Part shown: positions 14,469-22,096 of the stretch, piece by piece
Numbering within the stretch: position 1 is the stretch's first letter
Layout: the number at the start of each line of letters is the position of its first letter
Source: Latescibacteria bacterium UBA6620
Lineage (GTDB): Bacteria > Latescibacterota > UBA2968
Length of the DNA stretch: 22,130 bases
Assembly: GCA_002433075.1 (NCBI GenBank)
Contig: DJHM01000011.1
Location: 49,423 to 71,552, forward strand
Reading direction: 5' to 3'
Notes under the pieces: model-generated
What the model was told of the DNA's origin: nothing
What the model saw: only the letters and a program-made list of their open reading frames with translations
The model's database searches: none
Position numbers and translations under genes: made by a program

Positions 14469-15614
14469 GTGAAGATCACCGACATCAAGACCTTCATCAT
14501 CCATCCTCCAAGCGGCAAGAACCTTCTCTTCGTCAAAGTCGAAACGGACGAGGGCATTCACGGATGGGGTGAAGCCTATACCCAGGCCGACCGTGACAAG
14601 GTCATTGAGATCCACATCCACCAGATGGCCAGGTACCTGAAGGGCCGATCCCCCTTCGAGATCAAGCACTTCACATTCTGGGCCTACACCGATTTCACGA
14701 CGAAACGTGGGGCGATGGACGCCTACAGCGCAATCAGCGGGATCGAGCAGGCGATGTGGGACATTGTCGGGAAAGCGGCCGAGCAGCCCGTCTACAATCT
14801 GATCGGCGGACCGTGTCGCAAGAAAGTGAGGGTCTACGCGAACGGATGGGGCGGCGGCGGAGATGTCGCCACCTTACAGCAACGTGCAAAGGACGTCGTC
14901 GCCAGGGGATTCACCGCACTGAAGTTCGACCCTTTTCCCAGCCCCTGGCGCGCCTACATCGACCAATCCCAGGAAGACTTCGCCGTAGAGCGCGTGGCAG
15001 CGGTCCGTGAGGCCGTCGGGCCGGATGTAGAAATCCTGGTCGAAGTACATCGACGCCTGGCACCGATGCACGCCGTTCGGGTCGCTCGACGGATCGAACA
15101 ATATCGCCCCTACTGGTACGAAGAACCGGTGTCCTCCCGAGACCTGGACGGGCTCGCCGAAACAAGAAGTCAGATCAACATTCCCGTCGTAACCGGCGAA
15201 GAGCTCTATCTCAAACAGGAATTCAAGACGGCGTTTCAGCTGCGGGCGGCCGACATCATCAACCCCGACATCTGTGCCTGTGGTGGGATCCTGGAACTCC
15301 GCGAAATTGCTGCGATGGCCGAAACGTACCACGTCGCAGTCTCTCCTCACAACTACAACAGCACCACCATCGGCCTTGCCGCCACGATTCACGCCGCGGC
15401 CTCGATGCCCAACTTCATCATCACGGAATATTTCGTGAACCTCGAAGCGCTCGGCCAAGACATCGCCTCGCCCGCATTCGAGGTCGTCGACAGTCACGTT
15501 GAGCTTCCGGAACGCCCCGGACTGGGCCTCGAACTCGACGAGGAAGCCCTCGCGAAATATCCCTACGAGCCCTTCCCGGACCGGGACATCCGTCATCCTC
15601 AAGACGAAAAGTAG
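14469..15614 (+). CDS. Mandelate racemase/muconate lactonizing enzyme family protein, likely sugar-acid dehydratase
   Basis: The 381-residue enolase-superfamily protein opens with the capping domain (MKITDIKTFIIHPP, then VKVETDEGIHGWGEAYT). The barrel carries GFTALKFDPF (catalytic lysine region), LVEVHRRLAP, YWYEEPV and TGEELY (metal-binding acids, the last near residue 244), VSPHNYNST (catalytic histidine near 294) and FIITEYF. The histidine in VEVH and the KFDPF form match D-galactonate-type dehydratases (DgoD), which remove water from an acid sugar to give a 2-keto-3-deoxy acid. The usual first metal aspartate is Glu here. The exact sugar acid is unknown. It follows the SDR by 60 bases, and ends in TAG 114 bases before the YCII gene. 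Confidence 0.88.
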   Translation: MKITDIKTFIIHPPSGKNLLFVKVETDEGIHGWGEAYTQADRDKVIEIHIHQMARYLKGRSPFEIKHFTFWAYTDFTTKRGAMDAYSAISGIEQAMWDIVGKAAEQPVYNLIGGPCRKKVRVYANGWGGGGDVATLQQRAKDVVARGFTALKFDPFPSPWRAYIDQSQEDFAVERVAAVREAVGPDVEILVEVHRRLAPMHAVRVARRIEQYRPYWYEEPVSSRDLDGLAETRSQINIPVVTGEELYLKQEFKTAFQLRAADIINPDICACGGILELREIAAMAETYHVAVSPHNYNSTTIGLAATIHAAASMPNFIITEYFVNLEALGQDIASPAFEVVDSHVELPERPGLGLELDEEALAKYPYEPFPDRDIRHPQDEK

Positions 15615-15728
15615 CCCATCGGAGGTCCGGTTTTCCGATTCGGGCTGTCCGATTCACATACGCTCATCCGTCATCCCTCTGCTCGGTACTGTTCCGTCGC
15701 ACATATAGCCATTCACGAGAGGTGTTGA

Positions 15729-16076
15729 ATGCCCAGGTACATGTTTCTGCAGCGCGGGGGGGACGAAGAGCGTCCCAAAATGACGCCCGAACAGATGGAA
15801 GCTGGAATGAAGGCCTGGGTGGAATGGGTCAAGAAGGGAACGGACGAGGGCTAGCTGCTCGACCCCGGAAGCCCTCTGACCCAGGGCGGGGCGGTCGTCC
15901 AACCCGATCTTCCCGTCACAGACGGCCCGTTCGTCGAGTCGAAAGAGCTCGTCGGAGGTTACACCATCGTGGAAGCGGACAACCTGGCCGCGGCCTGTGA
16001 ACTGGCAAAACAGACGATCGAACTTTCCGGCGCGGGCAGGATCGAAGTGCGAGAATTCCCGAATATGGGCGCGTAG
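15729..16076 (+). pseudogene. YCII/DGPF-domain protein with one in-frame amber codon
   Basis: The frame gives a complete 115-codon YCII/DGPF family protein: MPRYMFLQRGGDEERPKMT, MEAGMKAWVEWVKKG, LLDPGSPLTQGGAV, VTDGPFVESKELVGGY (the DGPF signature at 65-68) and the C-terminal GRIEVREFPNMGA. Codon 42 is TAG (15852-15854), where relatives commonly have Trp in G-W-L-L-D-P-G, so a single TGG to TAG change explains it. There is no other lesion: 41 codons before and 73 after keep perfect family character. GAGAGG precedes the ATG. Family members are small ferredoxin-like-fold dimers of mostly unknown role, some linked to ECF sigma factors. It could be a new nonsense mutation, a sequencing error or a suppressed stop. 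Confidence 0.8.
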
Positions 16077-16108
16077 TCGTCCCCGGAATACAAGGGAGGA
16101 TGCCCTGA

Positions 16109-16996
16109 ATGGCGATGGTCCAAATGCGGCACGGCGAGCCGCTCAATGACGTCACACCGTGGCTGAAGGATATCGATGTGCTGAGGTGGAGCGCGCGCCA
16201 GGAGGGAGTTCTGTTCTTCCGTAATCTCCTGGATGCGGAAAAGGTCAACGCGCTTCGGTCGCAGATTCTGTCCGTATGCGACAAACACGGGTGGCTTGAG
16301 AAGGGTACCTCTCCAGAAAGCGGAATCGCCAATCCGGATGCGATGGTCGTCGAGAGTCGTGACCCACGGTGGATGGCGTTCTACGACGACGTTCAGCGAA
16401 TCCGGGATTTCCACGCTCTGGCCCTCGACCCTGCGATTATCACTGTGCTCGAGGCGCTCTTCGGGGAAGCCGTTCTGCCTCACAGTCGCAACATCTGCCG
16501 AGTGGTGTTTCCGGATTCCGCATCCCACTCGACACCCCCTCACCAGGACAACCTCTACATCGGCGGGTCCGAACAGACGTGGACGGTGTGGATCCCCTGT
16601 GGAGACATTCCGGAATCGCTCGGGGGTCTCGCCGTCGGCAAGGCTACACATCGGCTTGGAAGATTGGAGGACGTGAAGGCCCAGGGGCCTGGTGGAAGAC
16701 AGGTCGTGGTCGACGACGATGTGGTCTGGGTCCACGGCGATTACGCGTCCGGCGACGCCATCTTTCTCCACAGCCTGACCGTTCACCAGGGGTGCGACAA
16801 CCTGAGTGGCGATCGATTGAGACTGTCCCTGGATTACCGTTATCAGCCCAGAAGTCACCCGGTGCGGTCGGACTCACTGCTCCCTCATATGGGCTGGCTG
16901 ACCTGGGATGAAGTTTACGATGGATGGGAAGAGGACGATCCGGTCCGGCGCTACTGGGAAGGGTACGAGCTGAATGTCTTCGAGCGAGAGGCCTGA
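16109..16996 (+). CDS. Phytanoyl-CoA dioxygenase (PhyH) family protein
   Basis: This 295-residue protein has the Fe(II)/2-oxoglutarate oxygenase site: the HxD pair His145 and Asp147 in PPHQDNLYIGG, a distal histidine in FLHSLTVHQGCDN (His226 best placed), and an arginine for 2-oxoglutarate in DRLRLSLDYRYQP (Arg237 or Arg239). LPHSRNICRVVFPD and TVWIPCGDIPESLGGLAV are typical core strands. Bacterial PhyH relatives hydroxylate diverse small molecules; the substrate is not known. The ATG follows GGGAGG at about 9 bases; the SD overlaps a minimal upstream ATG-CCC-TGA frame. It lies 32 bases after the YCII gene and overlaps the next gene by 23 bases, so it is part of the same transcript. Confidence 0.9.
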   Translation: MAMVQMRHGEPLNDVTPWLKDIDVLRWSARQEGVLFFRNLLDAEKVNALRSQILSVCDKHGWLEKGTSPESGIANPDAMVVESRDPRWMAFYDDVQRIRDFHALALDPAIITVLEALFGEAVLPHSRNICRVVFPDSASHSTPPHQDNLYIGGSEQTWTVWIPCGDIPESLGGLAVGKATHRLGRLEDVKAQGPGGRQVVVDDDVVWVHGDYASGDAIFLHSLTVHQGCDNLSGDRLRLSLDYRYQPRSHPVRSDSLLPHMGWLTWDEVYDGWEEDDPVRRYWEGYELNVFEREA

Positions 16997-18071
16997 GGGG
17001 AAGTACCGCGTCGCCGTGGTCGGCGGAGCGGGAACGTGGGGGCGCCACTACGTGCGCGCCTATGCCGAACATCCGGACTGCGAAATCGTCGCCCTGATCG
17101 ATCGGGCAAAGGACCGTCGTCAGGCGTTCGCGGATCGCTACGGGATCGACACCGTCTGTGACGACGTAGAGGACCTGCTCTCGGAAACAATACCCGACAT
17201 CGTATCGGCCATCGTACCCGTCCACCAATCGCTGCCCGTCCTTCGTGCGTGTGTCGAGAAGGGCGTCAAGGTGGTCTCCTGCGAGAAACCGATCGCCGTC
17301 TCTCTGGCCGAAGCGGACGAACTCGTCCAGGTCTGTCGCGATCACGGCAGTGCGTTCGGCTGCGGCACAGCCCACTACGAGGTGCCCCACTTACTGCATA
17401 CGGCACGCTGGGTTCAGGCGGGCCACATCGGGAAGTTGAACTCGGCCGCGATTCCAGCTGGACTGCCGAACGAAGTTTCAGGCGCAGGTTGCGTGCAGCT
17501 CACGATGCTCCGAGCGCTGACCGGTATGGAGGTCGAATGGGTGGAGGGATGGACCCTGCCTCCGGCCGTCGGGTGGTTGCCGGAAGCGTTCGCCACAGAC
17601 CCGGATATCGATCGTCCGGCCTACGGCCGCCTTGGACTCTCCGGCGGTATCGTCTGTGAAATCTCACAACCACGCCAGGTGGCCTGTCGTGTGTCTGTCA
17701 CGGGCGAAACGGGCCAGGTCTGGCTCGGACAGCCCCAGTCCGTGCACATCGAGGGAACGGGGGCAGAGGCCGCGCCGGTCTATCCGGAGTTTCTCAAAAA
17801 CGACGAAGGCGAGATCTTTACGAACGTCGTGGAGCGTCTGATGCGGGCATTTGACACGGGGGAAGAGGCTCAGTGCAACGGTCACGACTATCGACAGGCG
17901 CTCGAGATCGCCATCGCACTCAAGCTGTCCGCCGAACGAAACCACGAGCGAATCCATCTCCCTCTGGAAGATCGATCCCTTCGCATCCTCCCCCATCCCT
18001 ACCGACAACACGGGGGCGACGTCGCGGGTTGGCAGAGCATAGGATACTCCGGGCCGCCGCAAGCGACGTAA
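16974..18071 (+). CDS. Gfo/Idh/MocA-family oxidoreductase
   Basis: The 365-residue NAD(P)-dependent oxidoreductase starts with a Rossmann fold (YRVAVVGGAGTWGRHYVRAY, 11-30) and has the family EKP motif (CEKPIAVSLAEADEL from residue 103) whose lysine contacts nicotinamide and substrate. A C-terminal alpha/beta domain follows, with FGCGTAHYEVPHLL and the long strand TGETGQVWLGQP. Enzymes of this family oxidise or reduce hydroxyls on sugars, inositols and bile pigments. ATG 16974 lies inside the end of the PhyH gene, giving a 23-base overlap; a purine-rich stretch (GGGTACGAG) precedes it. It is the last gene of the kbl operon, ending 31 bases from the convergent aldolase gene. Confidence 0.92.
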   Translation: MSSSERPEGKYRVAVVGGAGTWGRHYVRAYAEHPDCEIVALIDRAKDRRQAFADRYGIDTVCDDVEDLLSETIPDIVSAIVPVHQSLPVLRACVEKGVKVVSCEKPIAVSLAEADELVQVCRDHGSAFGCGTAHYEVPHLLHTARWVQAGHIGKLNSAAIPAGLPNEVSGAGCVQLTMLRALTGMEVEWVEGWTLPPAVGWLPEAFATDPDIDRPAYGRLGLSGGIVCEISQPRQVACRVSVTGETGQVWLGQPQSVHIEGTGAEAAPVYPEFLKNDEGEIFTNVVERLMRAFDTGEEAQCNGHDYRQALEIAIALKLSAERNHERIHLPLEDRSLRILPHPYRQHGGDVAGWQSIGYSGPPQAT

Positions 18072-18079
18072 ACCGCACG

Positions 18080-18092
18080 GCGTCAACGACGC
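18080..18092. terminator. Small hairpin between convergent genes
   Basis: GCGTC-AAC-GACGC forms a 5-bp stem with a 3-base loop in the 31-base gap between the oxidoreductase stop and the aldolase stop. Only weak T-tracts follow. It may serve both directions. Confidence 0.35.
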
Positions 18093-18102
18093 GAAGCCTT
18101 AA

Positions 18103-18996
18103 TTACACCTCCTCGAAGAATTCGATCGCATCCAGGGCGGAGCGAAGCTTGTTCTGTTCGCCCTCATCCAGCGAACGGATGGGTGTGCGTGGCAGACCGC
18201 ATTCCAGACCCATCCACGCCATCGTCTGCTTCGCCGCCGCGACAACCTCGACGACGGAGACAGCGGCGATGCAGGCGTTGATTCGATTCTGTTCGGTCGC
18301 TGCGGCGTCCATATCGCCCGCCCGTACTGCATCCCACAACGCGACGAACCACTCCGGCACCAGATTGTAGCTCAGGCCGATCCCACCGTGTGCTCCAGCC
18401 AGCAGAGTACCGAGCAGCACCGAATCCGCTCCGCCGAACACCACCGCATCCGGACACTGCGACACGAACTGTCCGACGGAATACACATCGCCTGTCGAGT
18501 CTTTCATCCCGACGACATTCTCGATCTCGAGCATCCGCCTGTAGAGGTCCGGGGTCATAGCGACTCCGGTACGCTGAGGGATGTTATAGATCAGCAAAGG
18601 GAGGGGCGAGGCAGCTTCGGCCAACGTAGAGTAGTGCTGTAGCAAACCCTCGTCGTCCGGTTTGTAGAAATAGGCTGGAGGCAGAGCGGCCACTGCATCG
18701 ACCCCGACGGCAACCGCATCTCGGGCGCGCGTCAGCGTCTCCGCCGTTTGAAACGCGCCAACGTGACTGATGACGGGAACGCTGCCGGCAACTTCGTCGA
18801 CCGTGGTTTCAGCCACCGCACGGTGTTCGTCTGTCGTCAGCAACAGCCCCTCACCCGTACCTCCGCATACATAGAGGCCGTGAACACCGGCGTTCAGCTG
18901 GTGGCGGATGATCCTTCGCATCGCCATTGGACCGAAGGCCCCATCGCGGTCGAACGCCGTAACCGTGGCAGGGAAAATTCCAGCCAGGTCGCTCAC
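18103..18996 (-). CDS. DapA/N-acetylneuraminate lyase-family aldolase
   Basis: This 297-residue class I aldolase barrel has GGTGEG (45-50), the pyruvate-carboxylate loop, Tyr137 in IYNIPQRTG and Schiff-base Lys165 in VGMKDSTGD. Family members condense or cleave pyruvate with an aldehyde: dihydrodipicolinate synthase, N-acetylneuraminate lyase, 2-keto-3-deoxygluconate aldolase and others. Its neighbours (amidase, acetamidase) do not suggest lysine synthesis. A catabolic role, such as splitting the 2-keto-3-deoxy acid made by a dehydratase like that at 14469, is a reasonable inference. The start is GTG with GGAGG about 7 bases upstream. It lies 60 bases after the acetamidase, at the end of the minus-strand cluster. 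Confidence 0.88.
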   Translation of the reverse strand: MSDLAGIFPATVTAFDRDGAFGPMAMRRIIRHQLNAGVHGLYVCGGTGEGLLLTTDEHRAVAETTVDEVAGSVPVISHVGAFQTAETLTRARDAVAVGVDAVAALPPAYFYKPDDEGLLQHYSTLAEAASPLPLLIYNIPQRTGVAMTPDLYRRMLEIENVVGMKDSTGDVYSVGQFVSQCPDAVVFGGADSVLLGTLLAGAHGGIGLSYNLVPEWFVALWDAVRAGDMDAAATEQNRINACIAAVSVVEVVAAAKQTMAWMGLECGLPRTPIRSLDEGEQNKLRSALDAIEFFEEV

Positions 18997-19056
18997 CTCG
19001 AGCCTCCGTTCATCGCAAAGCGAATTCGAACCCCTGTCCGGTTCGCTGGGTTCCGA

Positions 19057-19989
19057 CTATGCACGAAAGGGAGTCCCTGTCCGTCTAAGTTCCTTGGTAA
19101 TGGCGATCTGGCACGTCACATAAGCTCGATCGTTGGTACGTCCGCGTCCGTTCAGTGAGCCTGCGGCGTAGCCCGGACGAGCATCCCCGATCGTGCCGAC
19201 GATCAGATTCGCGTGCTCCGCAGTCGTGTCGTATCGATCCGCGATCAGAGCCACCATCTCCGACCACGCAATCTTCACCGCCTCCTCCCAGTTCGCTCCG
19301 CGCCCGCTCGTCAGATATTCTTCCGCATCTTCCACCACGCGCGTTTTCTCGACGACGGGACTGCTCGTGGGAAAGCCGGGTGACCGATCGACCTTGACCG
19401 TCACCGCCGCATCGATTTCCACGCCCGTACCCGTAAGCTCTCCATCGCCCATCCTCGCGTGGACATCGCACAGATACAAGAGCGCACCCTCTTTCTGCGC
19501 GCGGATGTGCAGAACGCTCCCTGGCTGGACACTGTTAAAGTCCATATTACCCCCGTGATCCATCTCGTAGGCAGCGACCGACTCCAGATGGACGTAACCG
19601 ATCATCGGTCGGACGGGCACGACGAAGTCCGGGGGAAAGTGGATCAGTCCATCGTGAACCGGCGCCGGGAGTCGGACGCTTCCCCAGTGTGGGCCTCCCT
19701 GACGGTAGAACCCATAGGGCCCCACATCGATATCGATCACTTCGATCGCCACCCAGTCCCCTGGCCGAATCCCTTCGACCAGGAAGGGGCCGCCTTCGCG
19801 TGAATAGCGAGGTGTTCCTATCTCCATCACGGTGCCCGGTCGAAGCTCGCCTTCCAGCTTCAAATCCTGATCGTGCCCACCCACACACTCGATGACGACC
19901 GTCTCTCCAAGCTCGATCGTCCCCCGCACCTTGCCTCGATCCGGATCATCAGGACCATCGTAATAGGGTGTTCGAGTAAATCGCCGCAC
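19057..19989 (-). CDS. Acetamidase/formamidase family protein
   Basis: The 310-residue protein belongs to the FmdA/AmdA family, which hydrolyses formamide, acetamide or other small amides to ammonia and an acid. The signature DHGGNMDFNSVQPGSVL (144-160) is followed by GALLYLCDVHARMGDGELTGTGVE (168-191), matching the family's GD-HA-QGDGE block, with Val for the usual residue before HA and Met for Gln. The N-terminal beta-rich part (GTIELGETVVIE) fits. The C-terminal helix-rich part (WEEAVKIAWSEMVALIADRY) is typical. The start is GTG with AAAGGA upstream. The gap of 148 bases before it may hold its own promoter. It precedes the aldolase by 60 bases and probably shares its message. Confidence 0.9.
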   Translation of the reverse strand: MRRFTRTPYYDGPDDPDRGKVRGTIELGETVVIECVGGHDQDLKLEGELRPGTVMEIGTPRYSREGGPFLVEGIRPGDWVAIEVIDIDVGPYGFYRQGGPHWGSVRLPAPVHDGLIHFPPDFVVPVRPMIGYVHLESVAAYEMDHGGNMDFNSVQPGSVLHIRAQKEGALLYLCDVHARMGDGELTGTGVEIDAAVTVKVDRSPGFPTSSPVVEKTRVVEDAEEYLTSGRGANWEEAVKIAWSEMVALIADRYDTTAEHANLIVGTIGDARPGYAAGSLNGRGRTNDRAYVTCQIAITKELRRTGTPFRA

Positions 19990-20137
19990 GGTCGGAGATC
20001 CTTTAACCAGTGAACGATCGAAGACACTTGCCTGCGATCGAAACCGAAAATACTACACCCACCTTCCTTCCAGCAGAGTCCAGCCAGCCGTTGCCGTTCA
20101 AATCTCGCTCAAGTCGGAACACGGCTCGTTCCCTCAT

Positions 20138-20600
20138 CTATTCCGAAACCTTCGCCATCCATAGCCCGCTGAGGAACCAGGCGATCGTGATGTCCAGGAT
20201 TCCGATAAAGATGAAATCTGCTGGGAAACTCCGCCAGTTGTAGTAGGGGAAAAGGCCCAGAAAACCATCCGCCGTCGCCCCCACCGTAACGAAGGCCACC
20301 TTCCCCCAGTAGGACAGTCCGGAAGTGAGGGTCAGGAGCCACGTGAAAGCGACCGCACCCACCAGATTCATGATGAAGCCCATCCCCATCAACGGGCCCA
20401 TCGTTCCCTTCATCCCCCCCGACTGCGACATTCGTGAACACGCAGGGACCCTCTTGCAGCTTCCGGGCGTGCTCTTCCTGTGCTGCTTCATCCATTGCCG
20501 CGCTTGGACTCAGAATGACGTAGACCCCGTCCGCGCTGGTCGCCATCGAACGGAATGTCGCCCGAGCGGCCTCTTCGTCCTCGAAGCCTTCCATCCACAT
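20138..20600 (-). pseudogene. Small membrane protein, frameshifted at a G7 tract and lacking its N-terminal helix
   Basis: From ATG 20600 the first frame gives MWMEGFEDEEAARATFRSM then a soluble linker to VFTNVAVGG. At seven G's (plus-strand C's 20414-20420) the frame shifts by one, and the second frame continues as MKGTMGPLMGMGFIMN with three likely membrane helices (LVGAVAFTWLLTL; WGKVAFVTVGATADGFLGLF; ADFIFIGILDITIAWFLSGL). Six G's would join the two halves into one protein of about 154 residues. Homologues I recall have this EEA-x-ATF soluble part after a first membrane helix, which is missing here because the amidase stop lies just 14 bases upstream. AGAGG precedes the ATG. The function is unknown. 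It may be a decayed gene, a phase-variable gene or a homopolymer sequencing error. Confidence 0.65.
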
Positions 20601-20614
20601 GTGGGTTTGCCTCT

Positions 20615-22081
20615 CTACGTAACCAGCCTGGCCAGATCTGGCAAAGGGCGAACCAATTCGGGGTCTTCAGCCGTCTGTTGCTCGATCGAGAGGCCGTACG
20701 AGAGCAGTTCCAGGTCACGCTTGTAAGGCCCGATGAGGTTAATCCCGAACGGCAGGCCCTTCGTATCGATTCCAGCTGTCAGCGTCAGAATCGGAGCGCC
20801 GGTCAGCGTGAAAGATCCGTTGATCGAAGCACGGCCTTCATCCAACGAGAAGTCGTATTCATCGTAGGCGAAGCGAGCGTTCTCTTCCGCCATCGCTTGC
20901 TCTCGAGCGTCGATCTCAGTCAAGGACAGGAGTGGGTTCTGGTGCCCGGGTACGATCAACAGGTCGTATTGCTTGAAGAAGTCTCTCAGCAAAGCGAACA
21001 CGCGGGCCTGTTCCGCCTGCGCCCACGCCACATCCTCTACGCTCGATGCGAACGCGTGACGAAGGTCGACACGCTTGTACTCTGTCGTACTCGACGGCTC
21101 TCGCTTGTGCATCTCTCCCAGGTCGGGAAGGAACTTCATCGGCCGGAGCATCCAATACGCGCGGTTGATTTCCCCGAGTGGCGGATCGCACCACGTGACG
21201 CTGCCGAACATCCCCGCCAGGCGCTCCATCTTGACCTCGAATGTCTCCCGCATCTCCGGGTGGACCTCGACGAAACCAAGGTCTGTCGAAACCGCCACGC
21301 GAAGAGAGCCGAGGTCTGCAGGGCCCACCTTCAGGATCTCGTCCGCCGTGACGTCGTGATCGAATGGGTCAGGCCCATCGCTCACCATCCCGGCCAGGAA
21401 CAGTTGCGTATCCGCTACCGACCGGGCCATCGGCCCGCGAATGCTCGTCGGATTGAACGCGTGGATGTGGTCGTCGTGGGGGACGACGCCAGGCGACGGT
21501 CGCATTCCGCAGATCCCATTGGCCGCTGCCGGGCCTCGAATGCTGCCCCCCGTATCCGACCCGCTCGCGAGCGGCACCATCGACGCCGACACGGCAACCG
21601 CCGATCCCCCGGAAGAGCCCAGACACGAAAGCTCCGGGTCGAAGGCATTGTAGGTCGTTCCGAACAGTGGGTTTCGGCTCGTCATCCCGTGAAGCAGCGT
21701 CGGCACGTTCGTCTTGCCCACGATAACGCCCCCCGCCCGTCGAATCGCCGCAGTCGTACAGTCATCCGCTTCCGCAATCCGGTCCTTCCAGGGCGGAAAC
21801 CCCTGCGTCGTCGCCATCCCCGCAACGTGGTGAGACTCCTTCAGCCCGATCGGCAATCCGTGCAGCGGTGGCAGAGCTTCGTTTCGGACGGCCTGGTCTG
21901 CCTTCTCTGCCGCCTCTCGACGCGCCTCTTCGAGACAGAACACCACGAACGCATTCAGTTCCAGGTTGGTCGCCTCGATCCGGTCAATACAGCTGTCCAG
22001 CACATCGACCGGCGACACTTCCCGATCCCCGATCATTCTGCGCAGTATCGTCGCTGAAAGCTCACACAGTTCGATCGTCAC
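20615..22081 (-). CDS. Amidase (amidase signature family)
   Basis: This 488-residue hydrolase has the Ser-cisSer-Lys triad of the amidase signature family: Lys81 (LPIGLKESH), cis-Ser156 in CLGSSGGSAVAV, and nucleophile Ser180 in SGSDTGGSIRGPAA, with the standard 24-residue spacing of the two serines. The N-terminal helix region (LSATILRRMIGDREVSPVDV) and C-terminal GLPFGINLIGP are also standard. Family members cleave carboxamides, including fatty-acid amides, aryl amides and glutamyl-tRNA partners (GatA). No gatB or gatC is visible, and it sits with an acetamidase, so a catabolic amide hydrolase is more likely. The start is GTG; an AAGGGG lies almost directly before it, a poor spacing. A 500-codon open frame on the opposite strand is its shadow. 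The stop is TAG. Confidence 0.92.
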   Translation of the reverse strand: MTIELCELSATILRRMIGDREVSPVDVLDSCIDRIEATNLELNAFVVFCLEEARREAAEKADQAVRNEALPPLHGLPIGLKESHHVAGMATTQGFPPWKDRIAEADDCTTAAIRRAGGVIVGKTNVPTLLHGMTSRNPLFGTTYNAFDPELSCLGSSGGSAVAVSASMVPLASGSDTGGSIRGPAAANGICGMRPSPGVVPHDDHIHAFNPTSIRGPMARSVADTQLFLAGMVSDGPDPFDHDVTADEILKVGPADLGSLRVAVSTDLGFVEVHPEMRETFEVKMERLAGMFGSVTWCDPPLGEINRAYWMLRPMKFLPDLGEMHKREPSSTTEYKRVDLRHAFASSVEDVAWAQAEQARVFALLRDFFKQYDLLIVPGHQNPLLSLTEIDAREQAMAEENARFAYDEYDFSLDEGRASINGSFTLTGAPILTLTAGIDTKGLPFGINLIGPYKRDLELLSYGLSIEQQTAEDPELVRPLPDLARLVT

Positions 22082-22096
22082 GCCCCTTCGTTACCC

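Noticed and set aside
15615..15728. Read-through extension of the dehydratase past its TAG to a TGA just before the YCII start
   Set aside because: The 37 extra codons have no family character, and the protein is already full length at TAG.
11301..16076. TAG reassigned to an amino acid
   Set aside because: At least five apparently intact genes end in TAG at the normal family length, so general recoding is not supported, although local suppression is still possible.
19010..19060. GGGGTTCGAATTC on the minus strand resembling a tRNA T-loop
   Set aside because: The flanking bases do not pair as a T-stem, and it lies partly in the gap after the acetamidase stop with no cloverleaf.
20555..22057. 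500-codon open frame on the plus strand
   Set aside because: It is exactly antisense to the amidase, which has a full catalytic triad. The plus-strand translation is rich in Arg and His and has no family motif; long antisense frames are common in GC-rich genes.
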